Positions 10,844-21,261 of a DNA stretch of 64,000 nt are shown piece after piece. Numbering within the stretch: the first letter of the stretch is position 1; each line of letters starts with the position of its first letter. The notes below the pieces were generated by a model. The model was not told the origin of the DNA. It worked only from the letters and a program-made list of their open reading frames with translations, and did no database searches. The position numbers were made by a program, and so were the translations under genes. The stretch is from Vicia villosa (Eukaryota; Streptophyta; Magnoliopsida; Fabales; Fabaceae). The stretch lies in contig NC_081185.1 of NCBI RefSeq assembly GCF_029867415.1, positions 73,443,553 to 73,507,552 of the forward strand, read 5' to 3'.

Positions 10844-11111
10844 TGTCATACCCCAATTTTTGACCCTAAGATCCTATATCATTCATATCCCAATCACTAA
10901 TCAAGAGCTTCACTTGGAAGTTTGTTTATGGTGTTGCACTCACCTCATCAATGAGAGGGACCATCAAGCACCAATGATTGTTTATCTTGTATGCATGTTA
11001 TACTAACCCAAATACCAAAAATATTGCTTTGTTTCTTTGTAGGCTTTTGTTTTGTAGGTACCAAGCCAAGACATGCAATAAACAAGGCATTTTTCACTTT
11101 TCTGACTGATG

Positions 11112-12086
11112 AAATCGATTTCCCTACTGGGTAAATCGATTTCCCTGCAGCAATCTTCACTAAAATCACATTCTGGACAGCATGAAATCGATTTCCCTCC
11201 TGGGTAAATCGATTTCCCTAGTGTATTTTGCGCCAATTTCTCTTCTGGAACAGAGTGAAATCGATTTCCCTCCTGGGTAAATCGATTTCCTTCAGGCAAA
11301 ATTCAAAAAATATAAGGAGGGAAGCTTGACATCATTTTGGCACCTTTTTCTTTGATCATTTTACCAATTTTCCACCTCATCAAAATTAACCCCTTCATTA
11401 AACCCACTTAAACCTCATTTTACCTTTTCTTATCATTTAAACACCACTTTAATCATCAATTAAACACAAGCTAATTACCAAATGCCAAAAGACCAAATTA
11501 CCACTACTCTTGCTCTCATCCTATAAATAGAGCCCACTACTCTCTCATTTCTCAAGCTTTGAGAGCCAACAAATCCCTTGCAATTTCTCTCCTCATCCCT
11601 ACCAAATTCACCAAAGCTCTTTTTCTTTCATAAAGTTTGTGAGTCACATCTTGAACCTCACAAACTTTGAGCTAAGCCACCATCCATTTCACTCTTTTTT
11701 CTTCAATTGTTGAGAGATCAAGATTTGTGTTGGTGATTCTTGAAGTAGATCCAAGTTTGTGCAAGATTTGGTAAATTCTCTTCATCCTTTTTGTGTATCA
11801 TGATGTAGATCCTTTGTGGTTTGTGTTCAATGCATCTTTGATGCTATATTGGTGCTATTTGTTGTTGATTTGATGGAAAATTCGTGCTCCAATTGATGTG
11901 TGATCATAAGGTGTTTGTATGTTTGTTCAAGTCAAGTTTTATGCCTCTAAATGCTGTTTTTGCTGGATTTTGCACTGAGGAAATCGATTTCCTTAAGGCT
12001 GAAATCGATTTCCTGCTGAGCGTGACCTGTTTTTTCTGAAAACTGCACTATGGAAATCGATTTCCCCCTGCATGAAATCGATTTCC
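11112..12086 (+). repeat. Five pairs of the AAATCGATTT palindrome, each pair 21 bp apart
   Basis: AAATCG starts at 11112/11133, 11185/11206, 11258/11279 (upstream of the TATA box) and 11981/12002, 12054/12075 (downstream). Every pair is spaced exactly 21 bp, about two DNA turns; the three upstream pairs repeat every 73 bp. The last copy ends near 12086. The other LTR has the same array starting at 21530. Could be transcription-factor sites or RNA stems. Confidence 0.85.
11522..11529 (+). promoter_or_regulatory. Probable TATA box of element A 5' LTR
   Basis: TATAAATA in a CATCC-TATAAATAGAGCCC context, about 245 bp after the third palindrome pair. Copy at 21940-21947. Confidence 0.7.
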
Positions 12087-14280
12087 TGCTGGCAGAATGT
12101 GGTTTTTTGCCTCTTTTATGCTTGTTTTGGTTTCCTACTTCCTCCACTTCATTAATATCATTGGATCTAGGATGTTGATAGGTTTGAAATGACCTAATCC
12201 ATAATATTAGATGAATGATATTAATGATAGTGTGAGTTGATTATCTTTTGTGTTTTCATTCTTATTTTCATCTTATCTTTCTTTTGATCGATGAAAGTCT
12301 TAACATCTTGAGAATTCAATGGATTCTTGATGAAGACTAGATCAATTTGTGTTCATTCTTATCTCTTCATCTTATCTTTCTTTTGATCGATGAAAGTCTT
12401 AACATCTTGAGAATTCTATGGATTCTTGATGAAGACTAGATCAATTTGTTTTCATTCTTGTGATTATCTTTTGTGAATTTTATTCTTATTCCTCCATTTC
12501 ATTAATATCATTGGATCTAGGATGTTGATAGGTTTGAAAGAACCAAATCCATAATATTAGATGAATGATATTAATGATAATGTGAGTTGATTATCTTTAT
12601 GCATTTTACCTTCTCCTTCTCCTTTTTTCTTTTGATCGATGAAAGTCTTAATACTTTGAGAATTCTTATGGATTCTTAGTAAAGACTAGATCGTTACCTA
12701 TTTTCTTTTCGTGCGGTATTGCTTTCGGAAGGCGATCTACATATCGTTCTTCTCGCATGCATTAGCACATAAAGTTTTGACCGGCCTCGTTGTAGGGTGA
12801 TTTCTACATAAATCACTTGGCGATCTGCTTAACATAGCGCAATATTTCGTGTCCCGAATAAAAAAGATCAAATGTGGAAGAGAATTGTATGCGGTTGATT
12901 TAAGACTTGTGGAGGTTTTTATCGTGTAGTCGCTATGATTTTATCAAGCTTCTGATAAGCCCCATTGACTTTAAATCCGAGTACATCATTCACTCACCAT
13001 AGATCTTCATACTAACTTTGATAACATACTTGACAAGTTTCAAGATGGTTATCTTTAACATTTAACAACTAACTTTAATTTCCGCACCTTTACTATACCG
13101 CTCTTTATATTACCGCTCTTTATATTTCTCGCCTTATCGCTTTACTTTATCATTTCATCATATTTACTTTCCGCCATTTTCTCTTTGTCCATTTGGACGT
13201 TTATAATTCCGCTATTTTCTCTTTGTCCACTTGGACATATGTTTATGCTTCTGTTATTTTTCTTTTGTCCACTTGGACCATACTTTATTTTTTCGCTAAA
13301 ACACTAATAAATAACAAAAATCTAAAAAATACATAAGGCTCTCTTTGGACTATCGGTTACTATCCTTAGCAATTTGGAGATTCGGACTTATGGACCTAGT
13401 ACCTCTGGACTCATTCTATTATTATCCTGTGATTGTTCTGTCCGTCTGGCATTGTGCTGTTGTATGTTTTTGTGTGCAGGTATTTCCTTGAAAGCCCTTG
13501 ATGGTTAATTCCAAGGCATTGAAATAAGGATTTTACCCGAAAACAGCCGTTACTCTGCCCGATTTTCATCAGAATCTTAATGTGCTTAATGCAAAGTGGT
13601 GCTAAGACAATAAGTTCATCTGGATCCCCAAGTGTTAATGTGTTGGTATTGATAAATCCAAAGGATGGGAAAACTACCTTGGCTCTTAATGTCAAGTGTT
13701 GGCTTCTTATTTGGTTAGACCGTTTCTTTCCTTAGCTTTTATTTTATGCAATTAGGTTAGCCTCTTCATCTCCTCCCATTCTTAAATTTTCAAAATCTTC
13801 TCTCTTTTTCCAAAACATTCTTATGTTTGCAAACCTTTTCAAAACCTTTTTTTCTCAAAAATATCTTTCGCCCTTAGTGGCTTTTCTTCAAAAGTTTAGA
13901 CACCGTTAACTGTCGAAACGAGTGGTTATACCCCACGATTTTGAAATTGATCGATAATAACGAGATCTTTTCCGCGTGAGAGAGCTAGTGGCATACTCGT
14001 TGATTTTATCCGAGTTGGAGCCCTTCTTTCATTTGCGATGCAAAGAACTTGTTTGTTCTCATGCTCAAGATCAATGGCTGAGTATTTCTCTCTAACGACA
14101 CCAAAGTGTTTATTCGTTTTTAAAACGTTTTTCCCAAAAGCGGAACTACATTAGCTCTGACTTCTCCATTGCACCAAGGAGGTATGTAGGCCCAAAGCTT
14201 AACGCTTTGCCGAGCTTATTTTAAAAATAAAACAAACCGTTTTTTTAGCACACACACAACACAGATTTTCAAAAAGGTTC

Positions 14281-14329
14281 CCGTGGAGTACCACGGATAT
14301 GAGGGGTGCTTTAAACCTTCCCCCCATAT
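14281..14329 (+). promoter_or_regulatory. U5 double hairpin of element A 5' LTR
   Basis: CCGTGG-AGTA-CCACGG (14281-14296) followed by stem ATATGAGGGG (14297-14306) / CCCCCCATAT (14320-14329) around a 13-nt loop. In the 3' LTR (24699-24747) the right arm is CCCCTCATAT and the stem is perfect; here one C breaks a pair. Confidence 0.75.
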
Positions 14330-14503
14330 AATCAACACCCGAACCTGAGTTCTCTTTCTTGTTTTAAAAAAACAAAACTTTGGGTTTTACGTTCTTTTCC
14401 CTTTTCCTTTGAAAAAATAAAGCGCGGTGGCGATTTCAAAACGGAATATTGATTCGAGTCAATCCCATGGCTTCGATGTCAGATTTTCCCCGCTACAGAA
14501 AAA

Positions 14504-14522
14504 TGGCGACTTCACTGGGGAC
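14504..14522 (+). other. Primer-binding site of element A
   Basis: TGGCGACTTCACTGGGGAC, six bases after the LTR; tRNA-Arg type with more mismatches than Ogre-1. Confidence 0.75.
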
Positions 14523-15571
14523 CCAGTTTTTTAAGTATGTTAAGCCTATTTTTGTTTATCTGTGTGTTTTTATCTGTATATATTGTTGTGTGCTTTGTTT
14601 GTTATTTTCTTTTTTCTTTTTGGTGCTCGATGGTTCCTCTGTGATGAGACAAAGTTTGACCCGAACTTTGGTGAGTAACTTGAGATAGGAGGTGGTAGGA
14701 CCAATAGTCGCATGTCAGGAGCAATCCTTACCATGAGCGTCATATGGTGGAACCCCAATCAGTGGAGGCCTCATGGAAGGTAGTAGAGGTTGTTACGAAC
14801 CATCGTGATAACGCTATTACTTTCAATAGTGAGTGTCCGTAGAAGCTGAATGGCCTAGAACCCTTTTAACCAATCTAAGCCTTTTTAGGATGTAGTGCAG
14901 AAACAAGATCAAGTACCAATTTGAGCTTGTTGTCATGCGATACTACGCTCAGACGAGGTCTTTTTAGGCATATTATTGGCGCCCATGAGCAATTGTGCGT
15001 GCCGGTAATATCCGATAGAAGATTGAAAACTCTGGGAACCTTTGTAGAACCCGATTGGCAGGTACAAACTTCCCTAGATCACTCCTTGTGGGATGGGTAG
15101 ACCCATGGCTCCATGCTCGTGACGTCGAACCTTTGAACCTGGACTGTGTGATTTTGTGTGATTTGATGTGATCTTGTGTGCTCTTGATTGTGATTGATGC
15201 ATAAACCATGCATTCATGCATCCATGAAAACTCTTTTCTTTTGGTTTTCAAGGAACTTAGAGGTATTTCCTTGTAAACATCATAAGTTTCATCAAACTCA
15301 ATGGATCTTGGGTGTTGATGGGGTGAAAACTCTAATCCACCAAAGTGGATGATTGATTTTGATGATAACTTAATCAAAGCTTTAGTCCAATGTTTGAGTG
15401 TTTACAAGTTAATATCTTAAGTTCCTTGAAACTCAAAAATTAAAAATAAAAAAAACAAATTACTGCATTGCATGCATCATTCTACATTTGGTCCTGCTTT
15501 CTAAAGAAATTCTCCAGAGCCATATTTCCTTTCTCCTGGTATCATCAGTACAACACTCTTGCTAAGAAGAA
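14523..15571 (+). other. Element A leader
   Basis: No supported gene. Contains a GT-rich stretch with repeated TGTGATTTGATGTGATCTTGTG-like text near 15145-15195 (direct repeats of TGTGAT) and an imperfectly repeated TTTCAAGGAACTT/AGTTCCTTGAAAC inverted pair around 15245 and 15420. Confidence 0.5.
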
Positions 15572-16327
15572 ATGGAAAGCATCAAACAAGAGATTCTTGA
15601 ACTCCGCAAAGAGGTGGTTACTTTGAAGGCTGGTATGGAGCATCTGACTGCTCTGGTTGAGGCTCTAGTTGCTGCCCAAGTCAATCCTCCTATGATGGAA
15701 GAAAGGATGGCAAAGGTCTTTCTTGAAACTCTGAACTCGTTCTTTCCCAAGGGGACAGTAGTCAGTACACCTGCCGACTTCCACAGAGAGGTGGATATGA
15801 AAGCGCTTCTAGAAAAGGATGTCCGAAAGGAATGTTTGTTTGAAGAAGGTAACTCAGCTGGTAGTGTGAAGAAGTTTGGTAATGACTTTTCAAAGAAGAT
15901 AATCAGGGGAGGAAACAATCATCATCAACATCAGAATGTTTCCTATGTCATTCCTGTATCCAATTCAGTTCATGCAATCCCAGATTATCAGCAGAGTACT
16001 CGTCAACAAGATTCTCCACCGAACGAGCAAAATCAACCTCAAAAGGGGAATTTTGATCCTATCCCTATGACCTACACAGAATTGTTCCCTGCTCTAATTC
16101 ATAAGAATTTGGTTCAGACAAGGTCACCACCTCCAATTCCAGAGAAGATTCCTTGGTGGTACAATGCTAACGTCACTTGTGCTTTTCATCAGAATGCTCC
16201 TGGACATGACTTAGAGAATTGTTGGCCTCTAAAAAATGAAGTTCAAAGATTAATCCATGCTGGTATTTTGACTTTCCAAGATGTTGGTTATGATGTTCAA
16301 GCCAATTCTTTGCCAAAGCATGATTGA
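15572..16327 (+). CDS. Small Gag-like protein of element A, 251 aa
   Basis: The ATG at 15572 opens an intact frame. The N-terminal 45 residues are a likely coiled coil (MESIKQEILELRKEVVTLKA), as in Ogre Gag (which begins MESEMSIKNLEAQNAQ from its second ATG). The central capsid core seen in Ogre-1 is missing, replaced by a Gln/Asn-rich linker with HHQHQN and QQSTRQQD. The C-terminal third keeps the zinc-knuckle-like segment CAFHQNAPGHDLENCW plus PLKNEVQRLIHAG and ends LPKHD, matching Ogre-1 (CAYHSNCPGHDADHCW, LKNKIQDMIDAG, MPKHD). It is therefore an internally deleted gag. The open frame in a nearly new copy suggests the protein may still be made, perhaps as an RNA-binding partner of full-length Gag; that is inference. 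Confidence 0.75.
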   Translation: MESIKQEILELRKEVVTLKAGMEHLTALVEALVAAQVNPPMMEERMAKVFLETLNSFFPKGTVVSTPADFHREVDMKALLEKDVRKECLFEEGNSAGSVKKFGNDFSKKIIRGGNNHHQHQNVSYVIPVSNSVHAIPDYQQSTRQQDSPPNEQNQPQKGNFDPIPMTYTELFPALIHKNLVQTRSPPPIPEKIPWWYNANVTCAFHQNAPGHDLENCWPLKNEVQRLIHAGILTFQDVGYDVQANSLPKHD

Positions 16328-19190
16328 ATCACTATTGATGGTAGCCTGAAGCTCGAAAGATGTTTCGTTCAGCATATGCCCAGATGGAGAGAGTTTTCTC
16401 AGTTTTTAGAATTCTTACTGGTTTTCATTTGTAATATTTCTTGTTTTTCAATGCATTGTTTGCATGTAGAAACTTGTTTATTTTTGAATGTTAATGCTAA
16501 CACAATAATAATGTTTGTCTTGAAGTAATCCATTCGTTTCACTCATGTTTATTTGTTTTTATGCATTATGATACCAATTACTTTCGCCAAACTCTTGCTT
16601 ATGCAAAGATTGGAAGGAGGATGATGATCTGAAAACGCAAAATTTCTGGTTATATGCTCTTGAATAAAACCCTGCTGATGATGTACAGGCATTGTTTCAA
16701 ATTCCCAAACACCGGAGATATAAGGAAGATAATCCCTTGTTAAACCCTTTGAGCCTTGAAGTAGGAGTTTCTTTTCTAAACGAAAAAACCCTAATCTTTA
16801 ACCTGGGGCAGGGTAGTCTTCAGTTATTTTGACCGAGTGTTCATATTTCAAAAAGGATTGTGCATCCAAAGGTCAAGCATGTCATATCCACATCAATGGT
16901 TGGATCATGGGAAACCACAATGGTTATTCCCCGCGCATCAAAAGGCTGGAAAATGTGAAACCACAATGGTTTTCCTCCATACGCCAAGGAATGAGGCAGT
17001 CACAACCCTCTCAACAAGTCAAGACAAAGTCAATGTCACACGATTTGTTCAAATCAAAAGAATAAAAAGGAAAGAAAAAAGAAAGAAGAAAAAAGCTCGC
17101 TAAGTCAAAAACTTGAAAACAAATGACTTAGGCAAAAGTTAGAGCATCCCGCTGGACGACCAATTAAGAGAATTAGTCCAGGCAAAAGTTAGGGAAATAA
17201 AAAAAAAAAAAAGAGAAAAGAGTGAAAAGTGAAAAGAAAGGACTACAAAGCAAAAGTCCTCAACAATGAACAAATCTCTGTGAATACAAAAATGAAGACA
17301 AAAGGGTGACTGCTACTCCAAGAAAGCTTCATCAGGTCGTTAATGGCACAAAATCCTTTTGAGAGGTGAATACTCATGTTGAATTAACTGAACATAGGAC
17401 TGGAGAACATCACGAAGTTGGGGTGGGCTAAATAAACTTTGAGCCTAAAAATCCTTTTTTCTGAAAACCGTGAACCAGGCCACGTTACAACCCTCAAAAG
17501 TCCTAATTGAAGCAGGGTTTATTTCGAGAGCATACTTAAACAAGAAAGCGTTCCTGACTCCTATCAGTTATGCTGAAAACTTGTGTTGGTATCATATGCA
17601 TAAAAAATAAAAAAAATCAATGTCATCTCTTAACTAGTGATTCATTCACAAAGTTATGCGACATCTTTTCGAAACTTCAAGACTTACATAATTGTTGCAT
17701 TTTCATTATCATTCTCACAATAAACATTTTTCTGCTTGTAAACATTTGTTTGACATTCAGGAAGTTTACATCTGATCATCAGTAGAAAACTAAAACATTG
17801 CCAAGGGCATGCTGTTTTCCCAGTATAATGCTTTTGCAAGTTTGATTACCATCATGGGGCAAAGCTTGAAGACTTTGTCGAGTAAAAGAATGTGCCAAGT
17901 TTAGTCAATCTGGGGCAGTTACGTCGAGATTTGATGAATCTCTCCAAGAATTTGTTGATCTGGGGCAGATTATTCCAAAGTCTTCATGATGCCAAGGATC
18001 TCCATGAATCCTCTTGAAGCAATTCCTCTCATAGACCATGTAGTCTGGGGCAAGTTGTGAATCAGAAGTTACCTTGATCACCTCATTAGCTTGAAGCACA
18101 AAGGTTGTTGCCATGACCAATCCAGAGTATGTCACTCTCTACCAAGAAGTTTTGAGACAATGGTTGACTGTTGGGTTTTCTTTCTCACCTTGTGTTGAGT
18201 TTTGAACTAAAATCCCCCGCATGTTAACTTGTTTACTTTGATGTTAACTTCTTAGTTCCTCTACAAGTTCATAATGGTGATTTTATCCAAAGAAATTTTC
18301 TCTGATTCCCCATAATAGAGCTTGGGGTGTTGCCCGATCTTTTGATAAGAAGGGGATGATCTGTAAGTTCCTCGCAGAGACTGATAATCCTCAATGAGTT
18401 TGTTCCTCGTGGAAGAATTTTGCTTCGGTGTTCCTCCTCATCTCATTTGTTAGGATGGAATTAATCCCCAGTTGAGTTTATTCCTCAAGGGGCAAAGCTT
18501 TGTTTGGCCGTTTTTGTCCAGTTTGTTCTTGGAGCTGAACTTTGGTCTCTTGCAATACTATTTTGAACCTCTCTAGGCTGGGAAACCTAGATTGAGAAGG
18601 CATTTATTTTGCACCTCTTGAGGATTCTGCTTTCCCCAATAATGGAGAATTCATTTGTGATTGATGTTCTTATCAGATATTGAAAGGCTTATTTCCCACC
18701 AGTGTTGTCATTGCACTCCGTTGGAATTTGTACTTGAAAGCAAGAGGCAGGTTCTGTCCTTAGCATGTTTTGTTGACAACAAATGCAAGCCTCTTTATTT
18801 GAGCAAGTTTGTATGTCTCCACATATCAATCTTATCTTCAAAGCAAGTGATAATCTCTCAGGCTTTATGAACTTCTTGATTCCCAAATGGAAGAAGCTCA
18901 GCAAATGGTAAGTCGCTTCAGTATAAGTGACAGTTTGCAGTCAAGCAGAAAAAGCTCACTTTCCTTGAAAATCCCCATTGAATTTGTTTCTAGGTGGATA
19001 ATATGTTTCAGTTATTCTGTTCAGATGTCTACGAACAGAATACCAGTGAGTTTTTTCCCTCACTTGGTCCAGTCTTTTTGAGGCAGCTTCTTTCCATTTG
19101 TTCATGGATTGAATTTTGGTTGCTGGACAATGAATATTGAGATTATGCATTTGTGTTGGCATCCTCAAATCATTATTGATTGCTCTTCAC
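16328..19190 (+). other. Element A noncoding region after gag
   Basis: No gene found. Two blocks are also present in element B: about 16680-16820 (AAACACCGGAGATATAAGGA, CTGGGGCAGGGTAG) and about 17400-17520 (GGAGAACATCA, GGGGTGGG, CTTTGAGCC, TCAAAAGTCCTAATTGA), with the hairpin pair 17100-17181 between them. From 17850 to 18660 the text is rich in TCTGGGGCA and GTTCCTC motifs without a clear period. Confidence 0.6.
17100..17187 (+). other. Hairpin pair with GGCAAAA tails in element A
   Basis: Hairpin 1: CTAAGTCA (17100-17107) / TGACTTAG (17124-17131), perfect 8 bp. Hairpin 2: CTGGAC (17152-17157) / GTCCAG (17176-17181) with an inner AATT/AATT. Each is followed at once by GCAAAAGTTAG or GGCAAAAGTTAG-type text. 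Equivalent hairpins occur in Ogre-1 (27163-27302) and B (39735-39819) with different stems. Confidence 0.75.
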
Positions 19191-20830
19191 CATCAGTGAT
19201 ACGATGTACATCTCCTTCTACCTCCAGTGGGACGTTGGTAGTTCACCTTCAGTGGAACGTTGGTGTATTTTGTTATCTTTCATCGTCAGTGGTACGTCGA
19301 TGTATTTCTCTTCAATACCTTCAGTGGAACGTGGGTATGTGTTATCGTTAGTGGTACGGCGATACATCTCTTTCTACCTCCAGTGGGACGTTGGTAGTTC
19401 ACCTTCAGTGGAACGTTGGTGTATTTTGTTATCTTCATCGTCAGTGGTACGTCGATGTATTTCTCCTTAATACCTTCAGTGGAACGTGGGTATGTGTTAT
19501 CGTCAGTGGTACGGCGGTACATCTCTTTCATCTTCAGTGGTACGTCGATGAATTATCTCCTTTTATATCATCAGTGGTACGGTGGTATATATCTCTTCAT
19601 GCCTTCAGTGGAACGTTGGTATGTGTTATCGTCAGTGGTACGGCGGTACATCTCTTTCATCGTCAGTGGTACGTCGATGAATTACATCTTCTTATATCAT
19701 CAGTGGTACGGTGGTATATATCTCTTCATGCCTTCAGTGGAACGTTGGTATGTGTTATCGTCAGTGGTACGGCGGTACATCTCTTTCATCGTCAGTGGTA
19801 CGTCGATGAATCATCTCCTTTTATATCATCAGTGGTACGGTGGTATATATCTCTTCATGCCTTCAGTGGAACGTTGGTATGTGTTATCGTCAGTGGTACG
19901 GCGGTACATCTCTTTCATCGTCAGTGGTACGTCGATGAATTACATCTCCTTATATCATCAGTGGTACGGTGGTATATATCTCTTCATGCCTTCAGTGGAA
20001 CGTTGGTATGTGTTATCGTCAGTGGTACGGCGGTACATCTCTTTCATCTTCAGTGGTACGTCGATGAATTATCTCCTTATATCATCAGTGGTACGGTGGT
20101 ATATATCTCTTCATGCCTTCAGTGGAACGTTGGTATGTGTTATCGTCAGTGGTACGGCGGTACATCTCTTTCATCGTCAGTGGTACGTCGATGAATTACA
20201 TCTCCTTATATCATCAGTGGTACGGTGGTATATATCTCTTCATGCCTTCAGTGGAACGTTGGTATGTGTTATCGTCAGTGGTACGGCGGTACATCTCTTT
20301 CATCGTCAGTGGTACGTCGATGAATTACATCTCCTTATATCATCAGTGGTACGGTGGTATATATCTCTTCATGCCTTCAGTGGAACGTTGGTATGTGTTA
20401 TCGTCAGTGGTACGGCGGTACATCTCTTTCATCGTCAGTGGTACGTCGATGAATTACATCTCCTTATATCATCAGTGGTACGGTGGTATATATCTCTTCA
20501 TGCCTTCAGTGGAACGTTGGTATGTGTTATCGTCAGTGGTACGGCGGTACATCTCTTTCATCGTCAGTGGTACGTCGATGAATTACATCTCCTTTTATAT
20601 CATCAGTGGTACGGTGGTATATCTCTTCATGCCTTCAGTGGAACGTTGGTATGTGTTATCGTCAGTGGTACGGCGGTACATCTCTTTCATCGTCAGTGGT
20701 ACGTCGATGAATCATCTCCTTTTATATCATCAGTGGTACGGTGGTATATCTCCTTAATACCTTCAGTGGAACGTGGGTATGTGTTATCGTCAGTGGTACG
20801 GCGGTACATCTCTTCATCAGTGGTACGATG
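19190..20830 (+). repeat. Element A tandem array: about 129-bp higher-order unit of four hairpins
   Basis: Core CAGTGG(T/A)ACG recurs every 30-35 bp. From about 19500 to 20830 it is organised in a unit of about 129 bp (the CCTTCAGTGG subunit recurs near 19602, 19731, 19860 and onward) with four subunits, roughly ten copies; the first 300 bp are more divergent. Each subunit can fold as a hairpin with an eight-base loop AGTGGTAC or AGTGGAAC. Tandem arrays just before the 3' LTR are known in Ogre elements and are a proposed source of satellites. Confidence 0.9.
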
Positions 20831-21261
20831 ATCTGATTTCTGTTAACAGAAGATGGGTATTCAGATACATACTGTCTCATCCCCAGTGAAAGAGGATGAC
20901 CCCTTTTCTCATCCCCAGTGAAAGAGGATGCTCTAACCTCTCTGACGCGAAGTGTTTCCCCAGAGAAATTTCTTTTCCCACTAAAAGTTCCGTCTCCAAC
21001 AAAGTCTTGCCTTCCTCAGAGGAGTTCCTACTTGCAAGACATCTGTTTCCCCAGCGGAGTTATATCAAGACATTTGTTTTCCCCAGTGGATCACCTGATA
21101 CTCCCCAGTGTTATCATTATCATCACATGCATTCATTAACATTGCATTGCATCTTAGGATCAAAAATTGTGTTTTATATATTTAAGTCTCTTCGATTTTT
21201 GTCAAAACGAAGATTTCCAATCATCGTATCTCCAAATCGAAGAAACTTAAATAGGGGCATC
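20831..21261 (+). other. Element A region before the 3' LTR with polypurine tract
   Basis: Repeated CCCCAGTG-type text (20880-21115), then AAACTTAAATAGGGGCATC ending at 21261, directly before the TG of the 3' LTR. Ogre-1 and B have ATAGGGGCAAC and ACAGGGGCAGC at the same place. Confidence 0.7.

Larger units (their letters stand above)
10844..14497 (+). repeat. Element A 5' LTR
   Basis: Starts TGTCATACCCC, ends GCTACA. Contains ten copies of the palindrome AAATCGATTT arranged in five pairs, a TATA box, two similar blocks with inverted repeats (12137-12440 and 12495-12690), and a U5 double hairpin. No credible gene. Confidence 0.95.

Noticed and set aside
19391..20831. Open frames of 214-471 codons through the element A array
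   Set aside because: The unit is about 129 bp (43 codons), so any frame without a stop in one unit stays open; composition is repetitive and several frames are open together.
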